Positions 9,037 through 18,695 of a stretch of 64,000 nucleotides of DNA are shown here, one piece after another. Position numbers and translations under genes: made by a program. This stretch comes from Siccirubricoccus sp. G192. Its GTDB lineage: Bacteria; Pseudomonadota; Alphaproteobacteria; Acetobacterales; Acetobacteraceae. The notes beneath the pieces were generated by a model. That model was not told the DNA's origin and ran no database searches. It saw only the letters and a program-made list of their open reading frames with translations. The stretch is taken from the NCBI RefSeq assembly GCF_019084075.1, contig NZ_JAHREN010000001.1, forward strand, positions 2,887,501 through 2,951,500, read 5' to 3'. The number at the start of each line of letters is the position of its first letter. The stretch's first letter is position 1.

Positions 9037-10853
9037 ATGCCGAGCGGCTTCGACGCGCATAACCCGCCCTTCGACCGGCTGACCCAGCAGGAGATCGAGG
9101 AGGTCCGCGCCGCCCTCGATATCGGTTACTTCAGCCCAGGGGAGATCATCCTGGCGCATGGCAGCCAGTCCGAGCAACTGCATGTCATTATCAAGGGCTC
9201 GGTCGAGGCGCGGGATGGCGGCGTCCTGAATGCCGTGCTCGGCCCGAAGGACAGTTTCGACAGCCGCGCCCTGGTGCATGGCGCCGCCGGCGAGGTCTTC
9301 ACCGCCGGCGAGGAGACGCTCTGCTACCTCATTCCGAAGCCGCTCATCCTCGGCCTGATTGCCCGCAACCCTGCCTTCGCCGCCTTCTTCTATTCCGAGA
9401 TCTCCGAGAAGCTGGATGCCTTCGCCAGTGCGCACCGGCTGGAGGGCGTGGAGAGCGTGCTGCGGGCCCGGGTGCGCGAGGCCAATCACGGTGCCGCCGT
9501 CTTCATCGATGCCGATGCAACGATGGAGCAGGCCGGCCACCGCATGGCCGAGAGCGGCTGCAATGTGCTCTTCGTCCGGGACGGTGCCCGCACCGGCGTG
9601 ATCACCGGCATGAACCTCTCCAAGGCCGCGGTGCTGCGGCGCCTGCCGCTGGAAACCCCGGTGCGGGAGGTGTGCCATTTCGACGTGATCTCGGTCGATG
9701 CCGAGGACTTCATCTTCGAGGCGCTGCTGCAGATGACCCGGCACGACAAGCGCCGTGTCGCGGTGCGGCGGAATGGGGAATTCGCCGGCTTTCTGGAGGA
9801 TATCGACATCCTTGGCCTGGTCGCCGGCAATTCCCAGCTTATCCCCGGCCGGATCGACCGCGCCCGCGACCTGGAGGAACTGGCCGCCCCGGCCCGGGCG
9901 ATCCAGGCCCAGGTGGAGCGGCTGCACCGCCAGGGCGTGAAGGTGGAGGCGATCGCCGAGATCACCTCCGACCTCAACCGCCGCCTCTTCGTGAAGCTGT
10001 TCGGCCTGCTGGCGCCGCCCTCCATCCGGGAGCATGGCTGCCTGCTGCTGATGGGCAGCGAAGGGCGCGGCGAACAGACCGTCCGCACCGACCAGGACAA
10101 CGCGCTGTTGCTGGCGCAGCCGGTGCCGGAGGCGGAGATCGGCGCCTTCCGCGAAGCCTTCTCCGCCGCGTTGGAGCGGTTCGGCTTTCCGCCCTGTCCC
10201 GGCAAGGTCATGGTCCGCAATCCCATCTGGTCGCAGCCGGTGGAGGGGATGATCCGGCAACTCCGCCGCTGGGTGCTGGAGCGCCAGCCGGAAGGGGCGA
10301 TGAACCTCGCCATCTTCTTCGATGCCGTCGCGGTGGCAGGGCAGGCGGCATTGCTGGCGCGCGCGAAAGTCGCGCTCATCGAGATGATGCGGGGCGAGCA
10401 GGCGCTCCTGGCCCGCTTCGCGCATCTGATCGAAACCTTCGATACGCCCGATCTCGGCGTGCTGAGCACGCTGATGGTGACGGTGGGCGTGGGCACCGAC
10501 GAGATCGACATCAAGAAGGCCGGCATCTTTCCGATCGTGCATGGTATCCGCACCATGGCGATGGACCGTGGTGTCCTGGCCACCTCCACCGCCGGGCGCA
10601 TCCAGGCGCTGGTCGAGGCGGGAGCCTTCGCGCCGGAATTCGGCCAGGAACTGATCAGCGCGCTCCGCGTCTTCATGGCCTATCGCCTGCGCTCCCAGTG
10701 GAAGCGGTCAGGCGCGGCAATGTGGAGCGCGAGGCGATGGTGCGGCCGAGCCGCATGTCTTCGGCCGACCGTGACATCCTGCGGGATGCGCTGCGGATCG
10801 TGCGGCAGTTCCGCGAGATCATCCGCAACCGCTACAATCTCGGGGCTTTCTGA
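9037..10853 (+). CDS. DUF294 nucleotidyltransferase-like protein with cNMP-binding and CBS domains (frame broken once)
   Basis: The order of domains is a cyclic-nucleotide-binding fold (about residues 15-120), a CBS pair (150-265), a GlnD-like nucleotidyltransferase core with MGSEGRGEQTVRTDQDNALL near 338-357, and a DUF294 C-terminal domain with DIKKAGIFPIVHGIR near 490. The frame breaks at about 10697-10702 (CCAGTGG), where one base appears to be missing. Past it, a second frame supplies the conserved end (AVRRGNVEREAMVRPSRM to NRYNLGAF) and stops at 10853, three bases before the next gene. The product is probably a cytoplasmic regulator sensing a nucleotide; no substrate is known. Position between actP and a DnaQ-like exonuclease is a recurrent arrangement in proteobacteria. 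Confidence 0.82.
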
Positions 10854-10856
10854 GCG

Positions 10857-11528
10857 ATGCGCGGCGCGTTGTGGCGGCTGTTCTACCGCGCGACGCTCGC
10901 CGACCATTCCTACAAATTCCTTTTCCGCCCCAGCCCCCCGGATGAGGCGGTATCGCTCGATTGCGAGACCACCGGCCTCAACCCGCGCAGCGACGAGATC
11001 GTGGCGGTGGCGGCGGTGCGGATCCAGGGGCGCCGCATCCTGACCAGCGAGCGTTTCGAGGCGCTGATCCGGCCGGAGGCCGCGCCGCGTTCGGACAGCA
11101 TCAAGGTGCACCGGTTGCGGGAGCGGGATGTGCAGGGCGCCAGCCCCATGCGCCGGGTCCTGCCCGAATTGCTGCGCTTCATCGGTGGCCGGCCGCTGGT
11201 CGGCTACTACATCGGCTTCGATGTACGGATGCTCGACAAATACGCGATGGACCTGATCCAGACCAGGCTCCCCAACCGCCAGATCGAGGTCTCCAAGCTC
11301 TACTACGACCGCAAATACGGCAATGCGCCACCAGGCACGAGTTTCGACCTGAGCTTTGCCGCCATTCTTCGTGATCTCGGCATCCCGCCGCTGGAGCAGC
11401 ATGATGCGCTGAACGACGCGGTCATGGCGGCCATGATGTATCTGGGATTGCGGGACATGAAGGAACGCGGCGCCCGCATCCGCCGCGAGCGAGAGGGGCA
11501 GGGGCTGCCACCACCGACGGGTGGGTAG
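10857..11528 (+). CDS. DnaQ-like 3'-5' exonuclease (DNA polymerase III epsilon-like)
   Basis: A 223-residue DEDDh exonuclease. Exo I is SLDCETTGLNPRSDEIV, Exo II lies in GYYIGFDVRMLDKYA, and Exo III is EQHDALNDAVMAA with the histidine and aspartate of the active site. It lacks the polymerase-binding C-terminal extension of true DnaQ and so is probably not the replicative proofreader. The ATG follows the preceding stop by three bases, so it is the last gene of the DUF485-actP-DUF294-exonuclease operon. Why an exonuclease travels with acetate uptake is not known. It ends before a terminator that serves the convergent symporter gene. Confidence 0.85.
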   Translation: MRGALWRLFYRATLADHSYKFLFRPSPPDEAVSLDCETTGLNPRSDEIVAVAAVRIQGRRILTSERFEALIRPEAAPRSDSIKVHRLRERDVQGASPMRRVLPELLRFIGGRPLVGYYIGFDVRMLDKYAMDLIQTRLPNRQIEVSKLYYDRKYGNAPPGTSFDLSFAAILRDLGIPPLEQHDALNDAVMAAMMYLGLRDMKERGARIRREREGQGLPPPTGG

Positions 11529-11546
11529 CAGCCATGGGCATCCAAG

Positions 11547-11577
11547 AAAAAGCGCCGGAGGGTTGCCCCTCCGGCGC
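11547..11577 (-). terminator. Rho-independent terminator of the MHS symporter gene
   Basis: Read on the minus strand, a perfect 11-bp stem (11567-11577 with 11552-11562) and a 4-nt GCAA loop are followed by TTTTT (11551-11547). It begins 17 bp after the stop codon of the symporter. Confidence 0.88.
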
Positions 11578-11594
11578 CATTCCGGGCCGGTGCC

Positions 11595-13349
11595 TCAGAT
11601 GGAGGCGCTGGCCGGCCGTTCCCGCGGCGCCTCCGCCATGTCCTCGGCGAAGATGTCGCGGTCCTTGGTTTCCGGCACGAAGATCAGGCCGATGACGACC
11701 GTCATCAGCGCGATCACGATGGGGTACCAGAGGCCGGAGTAGATGTTGCCGGTCTGCGCCACGATGGCGAAGGAGGTCGCGGGCAGCAGGCCACCGAACC
11801 AGCCATTGCCGATATGATAGGGCAGCGACATCGCGCTGTAGCGGATGCGTGTCGGGAAGAGCTCGACCAGCGCCGCTGCGATCGGGCCGTAGACCATGGT
11901 CACGTAGACCACCAGCAGCGTCAGGATCATGATGACCGAGAAGGGCTGGCCCCGGAAGATGTCGAAGGGGTGCGACATCTTCACGACCGACGGATTGGCG
12001 GCCGGCGGGTAGCCCGCGGCGGTGATGGCCTCGCCCAGCTCGCGGTTGAAGCGCGCGGTTTCCGCCCTGCGCTCCTGCGCGCTGATCTCGCTGGCCTCGA
12101 AGGCCTGCACCACGCGATCGCCGACGCGCACCGAGGCGACGGCGCCGGGCGGCGCCTCCTGCTGCTCGTAGTTGACCGAGAGGCGGGCGAGGGTGGCCTT
12201 GGCGATGTCGCAGGCGGAGGTGAATTGCGCCGTGCCAGTCGGGTTGAACTGGAAGGAGCAGTTCTCCGGATGCGCGCTCACCAACACCTGCACGCTCTGC
12301 TGCGCCTGGTGCAGGGCCGGGTTGGCGGTGGCCGTCAGTCCCTTGAACAGCGGGAAGTAGGTCGCGGCCGCAATCAGGCAGCCGGCCAGGATGATCGGCT
12401 TGCGGCCGATCTTGTCCGACAGCCAGCCGAACAGGACGAAGCCACCGGTGCCGATGACCAGGGACCAGGCGATCAGCAGGTTGGCGGTGTAGCTGTCCAC
12501 CTTGAGCAGTGACTGGAGGAAGAACAGCGCATAGAACTGGCCAGTGTACCAGACCACACCCTGCCCGGCGACGAGGCCGAGCAGGGCGATCAGCGCGATC
12601 TTCGCATTCTTCCACTGGCCGAAGGCTTCCGACAGCGGGGCCTTGGAGCCGGTGCCTTCCGCCTTCATCTTCTTGAAGGCCGGGCTTTCCTGCAACTGCA
12701 GCCGGATCCAGACCGAGATGCCGAGCAGGACGATCGAGACCAGAAAGGGAATGCGCCAGCCCCAATCGGCGAAGGCCTCGCGGCCGATGGCCTCCTGCGT
12801 GAACAGGATCACCAGCAGTGACAGGAACAGGCCCATGGTCGCGGTGGTCTGGATCCAGGAGGTGTAGAAGCCGCGGCGGCCCTGTGGCGCATGCTCGGCC
12901 ACATAGGTCGCGGCTCCGCCATACTCGCCTCCCAGCGCCAAGCCCTGCAGCAGGCGGAGCGCGATCAGGATGACGGCCGCGGCGATGCCGATCTGGTCCG
13001 AGGTGGGCAGGACACCGACCAGGAAGGTCGAACTGCCCATGATCATGATGGTGATGAGGAAGGTGTATTTCCGGCCCACCAGGTCGCCGAGGCGGCCGAA
13101 GACCAGTGCCCCGAAGGGCCGCACCAGGAAGCCCGCTGCGAAGGCAAGCAAGGCGAAGATGTTGCGCGTGGCCTCCGGGTATTGGCCGAAGAATTTCGCA
13201 CCGATGATCGTGGCCAGCGAGCCATAGAGGTAGAAATCATACCATTCGAAGACTGTGCCGAGCGAGGAGGCGACAATGACCTTCCTCTCCTCGCGGGTCA
13301 TCGAGCGAACCTGCTTGTCTGACGTTGGTATCGCGCTTTGCGTCGCCAT
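11595..13349 (-). CDS. MFS transporter, metabolite:H+ symporter (MHS) family, with a large periplasmic loop
   Basis: A 584-residue 12-helix transporter of the KgtP/ProP/ShiA type. Signatures are VFEWYDFYLYGSLA near helix 1, RPFGALVFGRLGDLVGRKYTF in loop 2-3, LQGLALGGEYGGAATYVAEH, and WLSDKIGRKP in loop 8-9. It is longer than the usual 430-550 residues because about 115 residues separate helix 9 from helix 10. By the usual topology this loop is periplasmic; it holds two cysteines 16 apart (ENCSFQF and TSACDIA) that could form a disulfide. The ATG at 13349 has AGGGG and GAGGA upstream. It probably imports an organic acid or osmolyte; the substrate cannot be told from sequence. Confidence 0.88.
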   Translation of the reverse strand: MATQSAIPTSDKQVRSMTREERKVIVASSLGTVFEWYDFYLYGSLATIIGAKFFGQYPEATRNIFALLAFAAGFLVRPFGALVFGRLGDLVGRKYTFLITIMIMGSSTFLVGVLPTSDQIGIAAAVILIALRLLQGLALGGEYGGAATYVAEHAPQGRRGFYTSWIQTTATMGLFLSLLVILFTQEAIGREAFADWGWRIPFLVSIVLLGISVWIRLQLQESPAFKKMKAEGTGSKAPLSEAFGQWKNAKIALIALLGLVAGQGVVWYTGQFYALFFLQSLLKVDSYTANLLIAWSLVIGTGGFVLFGWLSDKIGRKPIILAGCLIAAATYFPLFKGLTATANPALHQAQQSVQVLVSAHPENCSFQFNPTGTAQFTSACDIAKATLARLSVNYEQQEAPPGAVASVRVGDRVVQAFEASEISAQERRAETARFNRELGEAITAAGYPPAANPSVVKMSHPFDIFRGQPFSVIMILTLLVVYVTMVYGPIAAALVELFPTRIRYSAMSLPYHIGNGWFGGLLPATSFAIVAQTGNIYSGLWYPIVIALMTVVIGLIFVPETKDRDIFAEDMAEAPRERPASASI

Positions 13350-13597
13350 TCCTCGCCCCTGTCGCCGGAATTCCGGGTGCCGGTCCTTGGCCGCCCGGCG
13401 GACCGGTGCGGCAGCCTGGCCACGCTGCACCAACTTCCCGGAGGGAATCCGGCACGATCGCGGCAACACCACACTCGTTAAAACGGCACAGTATCGTCAA
13501 TCCCATTGTTGCTGCTGCGGAACCCGAATCCGTCATTTTTGCGCCGTATCGGATTTTGCTGCGCAGCAACATCCCGCGGGCAGGGTCGACCGCAGGC

Positions 13598-14302
13598 TCA
13601 GGCGAAGCGCGCCCGCACCCGGCCGAGCGCCCCGAAGGAGGCGGAGATCTCCAACCCAGCCTCCGGTGTCAGGGCCGGAGCCAGCACGGCGACCAGTACC
13701 GCGCCGCTGGGCAGCCCGCCGGCCTCCCGCGCCACCTCCGCTGCCTTCCCGAGGGCGGCCGGAATGTCGGTCTCGACACCACGCCGGCGCAGCGTGGCCG
13801 GTCCGAAGCCAACCCGCAGCGGTACCGGTTCCAGCCGCTTTCCCCGCCCGGCGACCAGCAGCCCATGGCCGCCGAGATCGGCCGCTGCCAGCGGGGCGCT
13901 CAGCGGCTGGTCGCGCAGCCGCCAGGCTGCGATGTCGAGCGCCGGGTGCAGGCTGGCGAAGACGGGTGGTGCCTCTTCCTCGGGCGCCAGATCCTTGGCC
14001 AGGACACCAAGGACCGCCGGCGCCACGGCGGGGTGGCGCAGCGCGGCGAGGGCGATGCTGGCGCCGTCCGGCAGCAGCCGCCCTTCCAGCACTGGGCCCG
14101 GCACCATCGCGCCGGCCGGCCCGGGGGTGAGGCGGAATCCGCAGGGGACCAGGCCCAGCGCCTCCAGCACCTGTGCCGCGATGCGCTGGCCATCCCGCAG
14201 GCTCGGCGGCATGGCGGCCGCCGGCAGCGGGGCGAGCGGGTTGCCGGTTTCCAGCGCCTCCGCCAGCCAGCCCGCCACGGTGTCGCAGAGCGAGGCATCC
14301 AT
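13598..14302 (-). CDS. Degenerate 2-keto-4-pentenoate hydratase-like (MhpD/FAH-fold) protein
   Basis: A 234-residue protein whose outline follows MhpD-type hydratases: an N-terminal helical part, SLRDGQRIAAQVLEAL, then PGPVLEGRLL, HPAVAPAVLGVLAKDL, SLHPALDIAAWRL and GGHGLLVAG. In active hydratases the segment equivalent to PAVAPAVLGV reads like PxVExEIAFV and its glutamates bind the metal. Here they are replaced, so an inactive or repurposed enzyme is likely. The ATG at 14302 lies 9 bp after the dctM stop; a GTG at 14311 is an alternative. It is the last gene of the TRAP operon, so a link to the imported compound is plausible. Homology is judged by pattern only. Confidence 0.5.
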   Translation of the reverse strand: MDASLCDTVAGWLAEALETGNPLAPLPAAAMPPSLRDGQRIAAQVLEALGLVPCGFRLTPGPAGAMVPGPVLEGRLLPDGASIALAALRHPAVAPAVLGVLAKDLAPEEEAPPVFASLHPALDIAAWRLRDQPLSAPLAAADLGGHGLLVAGRGKRLEPVPLRVGFGPATLRRRGVETDIPAALGKAAEVAREAGGLPSGAVLVAVLAPALTPEAGLEISASFGALGRVRARFA

Positions 14303-14311
14303 GCGCGGCAC

Positions 14312-15718
14312 CTAGTTCAGCGGTGGCAGCATGACCTCTTCCTCCTGGAAGCCGCCGGCCGGTGGAGCGTCCATCTGCAAGGTCGGCTCGCCACCGGCAC
14401 CACCATAGAGCTGGTCCGGCAACCAGGTGACGAGGCCGGGGAAGACATAGACGCAGGCCATGCAGAACAGGACGATGTAGATGAAGGGCATGCAGCCCGC
14501 AAAGATCTGCTCCAGCCGCACATGCTTCGGCGCCACCCCCTTCAGGTAGAAGGCGGCCATGGCCACGGGGGGCGAGAGGAAGCTGGTCTGCAGGTTCAGC
14601 GCGATCATCACCCCGAAGAACAGCGGGTCCACGCCGAAATCATCCAGCAGCGGCAGGAAGATCGGCACGAAGATCACGATGATCTCGGTCCATTCCAGCG
14701 GCCAGCCGAGCACGAAGATCAGCGCCTGGGCCAGCACCATGAAGGTGAAGCTGTTGAGCGGCAGGGACTTGAAGAATTCCTCCACCAGCGCCTGGCCGCC
14801 GAGATAGCCGAAGACCGAGGAGAAGATCGCCGAACCCACGAAGAGCCAGCACACCATGGCGCTGGTGCGGGCGGTGAGGAACACGCTCTCCCGCAGCTTG
14901 CCGAAGGTGAAGCTGCGATAGGCGATGGCCAGCAGGATGGAGCCGAGCGAGCCCATGGCCGCCGCTTCCGAAGGCGTCGCCAGCCCCATCAGGATCGCGC
15001 CGAGCACCAGGCCGATCAGCGCCGCGAGCGGGATGAAGGAGGTGACGAGCGAGAACAGGATGGCGGCGAAGGGGATGTTCACCTCCTCCGGCGGCAGGCG
15101 CGGCGCGACCGAGGGCTTCACCAGCGCGATGCCCATGGCATAGACGATATAGAGGCCGGCCAGCATCACGCCCGGGATGAAGGCCGCGGCATAGAGCTGC
15201 ACCACCGATACGCCTGCGGTCGCCCCATAGAGGATCAGCATGATCGAGGGCGGGATCAGGATGCCGAGGCAGCCGCCCGCGGCGATCACCCCGGTGGCCA
15301 GCTTCACGTCATAGCCCGCGCGCAGCATGGGCGGCAGGGCCAGCAGCCCCATCAGCGTCACCACCGCGCCGACGATGCCCGTGGCGGTCGCGAAGAGCGC
15401 GCAGGTGGCGAGGGTGGCAACGGCGAGGCTGCCGGGGATATTGCCGCTCGCCATCTGGAGGCTGCGGAACAGCCGGTCCAGGATATTCGCCCGCTCTATG
15501 ATGTAGCCCATGAAGACGAAGAGCGGCACGCTGATCAGCACGTCGTTTGCCATGATGGCATAGGTGCGCTGCACCAGCAGGTCGAAGATGCGGTCGCCCA
15601 TGCCGAGATAGCCGAAGAACAGACCCATCGCCATGAGGGTGAAGGCGATGGGGAAGCCCAGCATGATGAAGAAGAGGAAGAGAAAAAGCTGGGTGAGCCC
15701 CAGTGCGCCGTCGCTCAT
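14312..15718 (-). CDS. dctM: TRAP transporter large permease (DctM/FcbT3-type)
   Basis: A 468-residue membrane protein with about 12 helices. It begins LFLFLFFIMLGFPIAFTLM, a usual DctM start, and carries the conserved GIVGAVVTLMGLLALPPML and ACxGILIPPSIMLILYG-like segment (CLGILIPPSIML), LGLATPSEAAAMGSLG and SFLSPPVAMAAFYLKGV. It is the sodium-coupled transmembrane engine of a TRAP transporter. A hydrophilic C-terminal tail (PPAGGFQEEEVMLPPLN) extends beyond most family members. The ATG at 15718 follows the dctQ stop by 7 bp. The closest flavour is the mannitol/chloroaromatic (FcbT) or 2-oxoacid (TakP) group. Confidence 0.92.
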   Translation of the reverse strand: MSDGALGLTQLFLFLFFIMLGFPIAFTLMAMGLFFGYLGMGDRIFDLLVQRTYAIMANDVLISVPLFVFMGYIIERANILDRLFRSLQMASGNIPGSLAVATLATCALFATATGIVGAVVTLMGLLALPPMLRAGYDVKLATGVIAAGGCLGILIPPSIMLILYGATAGVSVVQLYAAAFIPGVMLAGLYIVYAMGIALVKPSVAPRLPPEEVNIPFAAILFSLVTSFIPLAALIGLVLGAILMGLATPSEAAAMGSLGSILLAIAYRSFTFGKLRESVFLTARTSAMVCWLFVGSAIFSSVFGYLGGQALVEEFFKSLPLNSFTFMVLAQALIFVLGWPLEWTEIIVIFVPIFLPLLDDFGVDPLFFGVMIALNLQTSFLSPPVAMAAFYLKGVAPKHVRLEQIFAGCMPFIYIVLFCMACVYVFPGLVTWLPDQLYGGAGGEPTLQMDAPPAGGFQEEEVMLPPLN

Positions 15719-15725
15719 CGGGGTC

Positions 15726-16373
15726 CTACCGTCCGGTGTGTTCGTCGCCGGCGCGCTCGCCGGGGATATGGCCGCTCCGCGCGATCTCCCGCGCCAGTTC
15801 CTCGGGGTCCTTCTCGGCGGCCGCCGAGAGGATCTGCTGTTCCAGCTCCTCGACATCCGAGAGCCGCTGCGGCCAGGTGCCTTCGCGGATGCAACGGATG
15901 CAGCGCACCACCTCGGCCAGGCCCTGCAGCAGCAGCAGGACACCGACCACGGGGATCAGGAATTTGAAGGGCCAGATCACCGGTCCGGAGGGGCTGAACA
16001 TGCTGCGCTCGTTCTGCCGGAAGCTATCGGCGAAGAAGTGCCAGCCCGAGATCATGAAGGCGAAGATTCCCGGGAAGAAGAACAGGATATAAAGGACCAG
16101 GTCGAACCAAGCCTGTCGCCTGGGCGGGAAGTTGCGGTACAGGAAATCTCCCCGGACATGGCCATTGCGCGCCAGCGTATAGGCCCCGGCCATCATGAAC
16201 AGCGTGCCGTAGAGGATATAGGAGACGTCGTATCCCCAATCGGTCGGTGCCCGGAAGACGTAGCGGGCGACGACTTCATAGACCACGACGCCGGTCAGCA
16301 GCAGGATGCACCATGCGAAGGTCTGGCCGACGATCGTGCTGAGCCGGTCGATGCCGAGCAGCAGGCGCTGCAT
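15726..16373 (-). CDS. dctQ: TRAP transporter small permease (DctQ-type)
   Basis: A 215-residue protein with four predicted helices, of which FAWCILLLTGVVVYEVVARY is the first. NGHVRGDFLYRNFPPRRQAW is the conserved cytoplasmic motif of the FcbT2 branch. A charged C-terminal tail of about 45 residues (DVEELEQQILSAAAEKDPEE) may be helical. The ATG at 16373 puts the first helix at the expected place and has GGGGGAA upstream. It lies 74 bp after the binding-protein gene and 7 bp before dctM, forming a P-Q-M operon. Confidence 0.9.
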   Translation of the reverse strand: MQRLLLGIDRLSTIVGQTFAWCILLLTGVVVYEVVARYVFRAPTDWGYDVSYILYGTLFMMAGAYTLARNGHVRGDFLYRNFPPRRQAWFDLVLYILFFFPGIFAFMISGWHFFADSFRQNERSMFSPSGPVIWPFKFLIPVVGVLLLLQGLAEVVRCIRCIREGTWPQRLSDVEELEQQILSAAAEKDPEELAREIARSGHIPGERAGDEHTGR

Positions 16374-16447
16374 GCGAGGTTCCCCCGTTGCCCGGATACG
16401 CAAACCCCGCCGCCCGCTCATGGGCGGCGGGGCCGCGTCGGCTGGAC

Positions 16448-17594
16448 TCAGCCCTGCCGGGCGAAGAAGTGGTTGTAGGAAACGACCGGGCTTGCCTCAT
16501 AGCGCAGGAAGAAATTGCCGACGCGCCGGCACCAGTCGCGCTGGCTGTCGCAGATCTTCTTGAAGAAGGGGCCATTGACGGGGGAGGAATTGTCACCCTC
16601 CAGCCGCGCGATCACCCGGTCCCAGGCCTGCAACTGGGCATCCAGCACCGGTCGCGGCGTGGAGCGGACATTCACGCCCTGCTGCTGCGCCATGGCCAGC
16701 AGGTCCTTCGAGTAGCGGTCCTGCAGCTTCCAGCTCATATCGGCGGAACAGGCTTCGGAGGTGTGGCGGAGCAGCGCCTGCAGCTCGGCCGGCAGCCCTT
16801 CGTACTTGCCCTTGTTGAACAGGATCTCGAAGCACTCCACCCGCTGGTGGTAACTCTGGATCATGTAGGTCTTGGCAACGTCGGGAAAGCCGAGGATGCG
16901 GTCGGAGGAGGGGTTGTTGAACTCGGCGCCATCGATCACGCCGCGCTCCAGCGCCGGCACGATTTCGCCGCCCGGCAGCGAGACGACGGCGGCTCCCATC
17001 TCCTGGAACAGGTCCGTCGCAAGGCCCACGGTGCGGTATTTCAGGCCGCGGATCTGCTCCGGCCGCTCGATCGCCTGCTTGAACCAGCCAAGCGGCTGGG
17101 TCGGCATCGGGCCGGTCAGGAAGCCCACCGCATTCACCTTCAGGACGTCGCCCAGCAACTCCTTGTACAGGGCCTCGCCGCCGCCGTAGTAGAACCAGCC
17201 GAGCAACTGGTTGGCGTCGCCGAACCAGGGGGGGCGTGGTGCCGAACAGGCTGAATGCCTTGTTCTTGCCGAACCAATAGGCGGAGACGCCATGGCCGCC
17301 ATCCAGCGTGCCGGCGGAGACCGCATCCAGAAGCTGGAAAGCGCCGACCACCGCCCCGGCGGCGAGCAGTTCCAGCCGCAGGCGGCCGCCCGCCATGGCA
17401 TTCACCCGGCTGACATAATCCTGGGCATATTCATGGAAGATGTCGCGCTGCGGCCAGGTGGACTGGAAGCGGAGGACCGCCGTCTGGGCGCGGCTGACAT
17501 TCGGGGTTGCCAGCACCGCCGCACCGGCACCGCCCACCGCGGCAGCCTTCAGCAGGCCACGACGGCCCGAGGCCGGGTTGGTTTCCTGCGACAT
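16448..17594 (-). CDS. dctP: TRAP transporter substrate-binding protein, FcbT1/TakP type (frame broken once)
   Basis: Two overlapping frames join into one receptor of about 382 residues. The N-terminal frame gives a Tat-like signal (GRRGLLKAAAVGGAGAAVLA...SRA), then FQSTWPQRDIFHEYAQDYV and YWFGKNKAFSLFGTTPP. The other frame continues at WFGDANQLLGWFYYGGG and runs to HFFARQG. The break is a G7 run at 17228-17234 (plus strand); six bases restore TPPWFGD. GGHGVSAYWFGKN and GVIDGAEFNNPSSD are signatures of the mannitol/chloroaromatic/2-oxoacid TRAP receptors. The protein would be periplasmic and deliver the ligand to DctQM. GGGAG precedes the ATG at 17594. Ligand not predictable beyond an organic acid. 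Confidence 0.87.
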
Positions 17595-17740
17595 TCGTTT
17601 CTCCCAGACAAGGATTGCGCGGCGTTGCAGCCAACCCGCCGCCGTGGCTTCACCACAGTCCGAAATAAACGACCGGCGCGATGAATGGCAACGCCCAATT
17701 ATGCCGGCGGCGCAAGAAGTGCGGAAAGAAACCGGCGCGG

Positions 17741-18578
17741 TTACTTGGTCACGAAGGCTTTCTCGACGACATAGGTGCCCGGGGCGCTGTTGGACCCCTC
17801 CTGGAAGCCGCGGGCTTCCAGTAGCGCCCCGACATCGGCATTCATCGCCTCGGAACCGCAGAGCATCACCCGGTCATGCTCGGCCGAGAGGGGCGGCAGG
17901 CCGAGATCGGCGAAGATGCGGCCGCTCTCGATCAGCGTCGTGATGCGACCCTGGGTCGGGAAGGGCTCGCGCGTCACGCTGGGGTAGTAGAGCAGCTTGC
18001 CCGCGACCATCTCGCCCAGGAATTCATGCGCCGGCAGGTCCTTCGAGATCACCTCCCGGTAGGCCAATTCCCGCGCCTCGCGCACCGTATGCGCCACCAC
18101 CACCCGCTCGAAGCGGTCATAGACCTCGGGTTCGCGGATCAGGCTCATGAAGGGGGCGAGGCCGGTGCCGGTGGCCAGCAGCCACAAGGTCTTGCCCGGC
18201 AGCAGGTTCTCGATCAGCAGCGTGCCGGTGGGCTTGCGGCCGATCAGCACCGTGTCGCCCGGCCGGATATGCTGCAGCCGGGAGGTGAGGGGGGCCGTGC
18301 TGCACCTTGATGGAGAGGAATTCCAGTTCCTCCTCCCAGGGCGCGCTGACCAGGGAATAGGCCCGGACCAGCGGCTTGCCCTCGACCATCAGCCCGATCA
18401 TGGCAAATTGCCCGGCCACGAAGCGGAACTGCTCGCTCCGGGTGCAGCGGAAGGAGAACAGGTACTCGGTCCAGTGATGCACCCAGGTCACCGTCTCGCC
18501 AAAGAAGGCGGCGGGGATGGCGGGCCTGGTGCCAGGTCCGGCGGGGCCAGGGGCGGCAGCGGGGGCGAGGGTGTCCAT
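17741..18578 (-). CDS. fpr: Ferredoxin--NADP(+) reductase (frame broken once)
   Basis: About 279 residues when the frame is corrected. The N-terminal frame contains the FAD-binding domain (VTWVHHWTEYLFSFRCTR, FRFVAGQFAMIGL, VRAYSLVSAP). The second frame has the NADP domain (LLATGTGLAPFMSLIR, DRVMLCGSEAMNADV) and ends TYVVEKAFVTK, the usual Fpr C-terminus. The break is a G6 run at 18289-18294; five bases restore HGPLTSRLQHIRPGD. The ATG at 18578 adds an Ala/Pro-rich leader of about 20 residues before the normal start of the family. The enzyme moves electrons between NADPH and ferredoxin or flavodoxin in the cytoplasm and often supports oxidative-stress responses. It stands alone here, diverging from an acetyltransferase. 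Confidence 0.86.
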
Positions 18579-18695
18579 GCGCCCGGCTACATGCTGCGGC
18601 GCGGCGGAAAGTGCAATATCACTCTGCGCAACCCCGGTTTGCGCTGGCGCCGGGGCCGGGCAGGATGCCCCCGCCGTTTCAGCGCCAGGAGCAGA

